22,594 bases of DNA from Bacteroidales bacterium UBA3389 (GTDB lineage: Bacteria; Bacteroidota; Bacteroidia; Bacteroidales; P3): contig DEPP01000020.1 in NCBI GenBank assembly GCA_002358835.1, positions 1 through 22,594 of the forward strand. The letters run 5' to 3'. A program made the translations under genes and the position numbers. Within the stretch, counting starts at the first letter, position 1. The number at the start of each line of letters is the position of its first letter. Below, in pieces: positions 20,511 to 22,594 of this stretch. Below the pieces are notes generated by a model. The model did not search any database, was not told the DNA's origin, and saw only the letters and a program-made list of their open reading frames with translations.

Positions 20511-22580
20511 TTATTCTACGATTATCTTTTGTGATTTCGCAGCCTTTGCACCTTGAACTTTCACAACATATGCTCCGGAAGCCACTCCATTCAATTCAAA
20601 GTTAGTTTCAGTTGTTTCATACACCTTTTGACCTAATGTATTGTAAACTTCAACCTTTACATCTTCTTGAGTTGAGATAGAAATATAACGATTGCTGTTT
20701 GCGATAGTAACATCTAATTCTTTTATATCAGCAATGCCAACGTTCTTTTTAACCAATACTTTGAATCTGTTGGCGTTTTCACCTGCTAAAACCTCAGTTG
20801 CATATTCAGCACCCTCAATCATTTCAACCACTTCTTCGCCATCGATTATGCTTACAGCCAATCCCTCAGGAATGTTCTTAGCAACAAATTTCACATTTTT
20901 AGCCTCAGCAGTGCGAACGTTCATTGTAGCATAGTAAGGCAATTCCTTAGCTTCTTCTTTCACCAATGCGATACCATCAGTTACGAAGTAAGGTTCAGCA
21001 ACTCCTGTTGTAGTAAACATCTTGTTAGCATCGAATATATCATATCCTTGTTCTGCTTCTTCATTGTGAGCAAACATAACATCTACATCAATTTCGCCAT
21101 CAAACATAGTAAGAGTTACGAACTCTCTTGCAGCAGTTGATTTTGCTTGAGTGTAGAATTTGTAACGTCCTTGACTCTCTTTGAAAGAGATTGTCTTTTC
21201 TCCTGCAGATGTGAAATTAAGCATGAAACCATCAGTAACCTCTAATGAGTCAGTTCGAATTTTCCAAACGGCACCATTGTAAGTATAAACAACACCTCCT
21301 TGAATATTATTATAAGGAGCTATACCTTGTTGATCAGCTAAGAAAGTTGCAACGTCCAAATTAAAGGTATAAGGATTTGCCAAAGCAGTCCAATTTCCAC
21401 CTTCTACATTTACTGCATTTTTAACAACTTCGAAATTACCATTGTTAACAGAATATTTCTCATCTTCATATCCCTCATCAGCAGGTTTAGTTGAGAATTT
21501 AAGATCTCCATTGTAAGAGAAAGGATACACCAAGAAACCTTCTGCTCTTGTTACATCAGCTGCTATTGTTGGCCAATCAGTTCCCCAAGTACCATTGCTG
21601 TAGTTCCACAATGATACAGCTACGTCTCCTGGAACCGAATCTAAAGCAGCCAATTTATAACCATTGAAAGGAGCACCTATGAAACTCCATTTACCAGCAC
21701 CGTTACTTCCCATTAACAGATTTGAAACTCCTTGTCCTGCCATTGCGTCAGTACCTCCTTCTCCTGTCATATCCTTTCCAAGTACCAATTGACCGCCATC
21801 TTCGATTGTCAATTTACCATTGTTTATCACACCAACGTTTTCAGGAACTACAATTATCTCTCCGTCTTGTATAGTGTACTCTCCATCAATAACGAAATTA
21901 GATTCTCCACTTCCTGAGCCACCTTCATTTCCGCTATCTCCGCCATTGCCATTTCCTGAATTGTTTCCAGAACCGCTATTAATGTTCATAAAGAAGTGTA
22001 ATATCGGCTCATACCCTGTTGCACCAAAAGGTAAATGAAGAGTATTGATAAGAGGGCAATCATCAAAAGTATATATCATTTCTTCTCCCTCTGCTGCTTG
22101 ATAATCACCACAACCAAAAATTGGAGCTTCAGATCCTAAAAAACGAACACTCCTTAAAACATCACAATGATAAAAAGAATTTGCTGAAAAGCACTCAAGA
22201 CTTGCAGGAAAACAAATAGAGTCTAAAGCATCACAATTAGCAAAAGATGAAGTACCAATTCTTTCTATACCTTCTGGTATTGTTATACTTGTTAATTGAG
22301 TACAGTTTTTGAAACCATTTTGAGAAACATTATTTGGAGATCCCTCTATACGGGTAACTGTATATAAAGTTCCACCTATCGTTACTGTAGGTTGGATTAC
22401 CGCAGAAGTAATAGTTGTGCTTGCCGCATAAACTACAGCTGTATGTTCACTTGAACTCCAAACTTCGTATGTAAGACCATCTATTGTAACTTTATTGTTA
22501 TTATTATTATTTCCACCTCCTTGTCCTACGGCTGTGATAGCAAATAATACTGCCACTAAACTAAATAATATTTTTCTCAT
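20511..22580 (-). CDS. secreted BspA-like leucine-rich-repeat protein with T9SS C-terminal sorting domain
   Basis: The protein has 689 aa. The signal peptide MRKILFSLVAVLFAITAVGQ is followed by a Gly/Asn run (21-29). BspA-type LRR_5 repeats cover ~75-190: FKNCTQLTSITIPEGIERIG, then FANCDALDSICFPASLE and FYHCDVLRSVRFLG. A Gly/Ser/Asn-rich linker occupies ~201-226. The centre (~230-610) is a beta-rich region without a recognised family. The C-terminal ~70 residues are a T9SS type A sorting domain: VKVEVYNTLGQKVYE, then GVASGAYVVKV and the final KSQKIIVE. Such proteins cross the outer membrane by T9SS and are anchored to A-LPS or released. An SD-like AGGAGG lies 8 nt before the ATG. A terminator follows at 20359-20401. 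Confidence 0.92.
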   Translation of the reverse strand: MRKILFSLVAVLFAITAVGQGGGNNNNNNKVTIDGLTYEVWSSSEHTAVVYAASTTITSAVIQPTVTIGGTLYTVTRIEGSPNNVSQNGFKNCTQLTSITIPEGIERIGTSSFANCDALDSICFPASLECFSANSFYHCDVLRSVRFLGSEAPIFGCGDYQAAEGEEMIYTFDDCPLINTLHLPFGATGYEPILHFFMNINSGSGNNSGNGNGGDSGNEGGSGSGESNFVIDGEYTIQDGEIIVVPENVGVINNGKLTIEDGGQLVLGKDMTGEGGTDAMAGQGVSNLLMGSNGAGKWSFIGAPFNGYKLAALDSVPGDVAVSLWNYSNGTWGTDWPTIAADVTRAEGFLVYPFSYNGDLKFSTKPADEGYEDEKYSVNNGNFEVVKNAVNVEGGNWTALANPYTFNLDVATFLADQQGIAPYNNIQGGVVYTYNGAVWKIRTDSLEVTDGFMLNFTSAGEKTISFKESQGRYKFYTQAKSTAAREFVTLTMFDGEIDVDVMFAHNEEAEQGYDIFDANKMFTTTGVAEPYFVTDGIALVKEEAKELPYYATMNVRTAEAKNVKFVAKNIPEGLAVSIIDGEEVVEMIEGAEYATEVLAGENANRFKVLVKKNVGIADIKELDVTIANSNRYISISTQEDVKVEVYNTLGQKVYETTETNFELNGVASGAYVVKVQGAKAAKSQKIIVE
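22492..22511. repeat. ATT/AAT trinucleotide microsatellite in the T9SS gene
   Basis: About six triplets, mostly AAT on the coding strand, encode the Asn run at residues 24-29, just after the signal peptide. Because the unit is 3 nt, length change would alter the run without breaking the frame. Confidence 0.6.
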
Positions 22581-22588
22581 AGCTTATT

Positions 22589-22594
22589 CCTCCT
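22589..22594 (-). promoter_or_regulatory. strong Shine-Dalgarno-like site of the T9SS cargo gene
   Basis: On the minus strand AGGAGG sits 8 nt before ATG 22580, the ideal spacing for a Shine-Dalgarno sequence. Most Bacteroidota genes, including the others in this window, lack one. The region further upstream is outside the window. Confidence 0.65.

Noticed and set aside
22492..22511. Phase-variable repeat in the T9SS gene
   Set aside because: The triplet unit cannot shift the frame, so on/off switching by slippage is not expected.

Overview
The window reads as chromosomal DNA from an AT-rich member of the Bacteroidota, most likely Bacteroidales with a type IX secretion system (T9SS). Four things point there. 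Promoters have the Bacteroides form, with a TAnnTTTG -7 element upstream of at least nine genes. Starts mostly lack a Shine-Dalgarno (SD) sequence. Lipoproteins are common. The last gene has a T9SS C-terminal sorting domain, and there is an EF-G paralogue of the Bacteroides EF-G2 type. The species cannot be told from the sequence. No rRNA, tRNA, IS element, prophage or CRISPR array is visible.

Layout. Positions 1-2412 (minus) hold an envelope operon, lptB - DUF7033-type polysaccharide deacetylase - hldD (cut by the window edge). Positions 2692-5121 (plus) hold four small poorly known genes: a hypothetical, a YkvA/DUF1232 membrane protein, a uracil-DNA-glycosylase-like protein and a zinc ribbon. 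Positions 5207-8526 (minus) hold the EF-G paralogue (fusA2-like), with a clear promoter and terminator, and a divergent serpin-fold lipoprotein. Positions 8778-9856 (plus) are recX overlapping a NodB-type deacetylase, followed by a small convergent lipoprotein gene. Positions 10297-12469 (plus) are a lipoprotein cyclophilin, pheS and folB. An exosortase-family gene on the minus strand overlaps folB tail to tail. Positions 13257-15733 (plus) form a tight sugar/transferase operon: wlbB-like acetyltransferase, wlbA-like dehydrogenase and a FemAB-like GNAT protein. Positions 15971-19994 (minus) are a DEDDh exonuclease, dsbD and an EnvC-type degenerate LytM protein. Positions 20511-22580 (minus) encode a BspA-like secreted protein with a T9SS tail.

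Much of the content concerns the cell envelope: LPS export and core sugar, 2,3-diacetamido-uronic acid synthesis, exosortase plus FemAB, EnvC, DsbD and a T9SS cargo. The WlbA/WlbB pair is notable because in Porphyromonas gingivalis the related Wbp pathway makes the sugar linking T9SS cargo to A-LPS.

The most unusual feature is not a gene. Five non-coding intergenic regions (near 2.45, 8.6, 13.1, 15.9 and 20.2 kb) carry arrays of a degenerate 21-bp unit. Each unit is a 13-nt arm of the type GTTTCTTGATTTC plus an 8-nt spacer of the type AGAAAAAT. Units occur in both orientations and hold 21-bp register within every array. They look like one dispersed family, and I do not recognise it as a named element.
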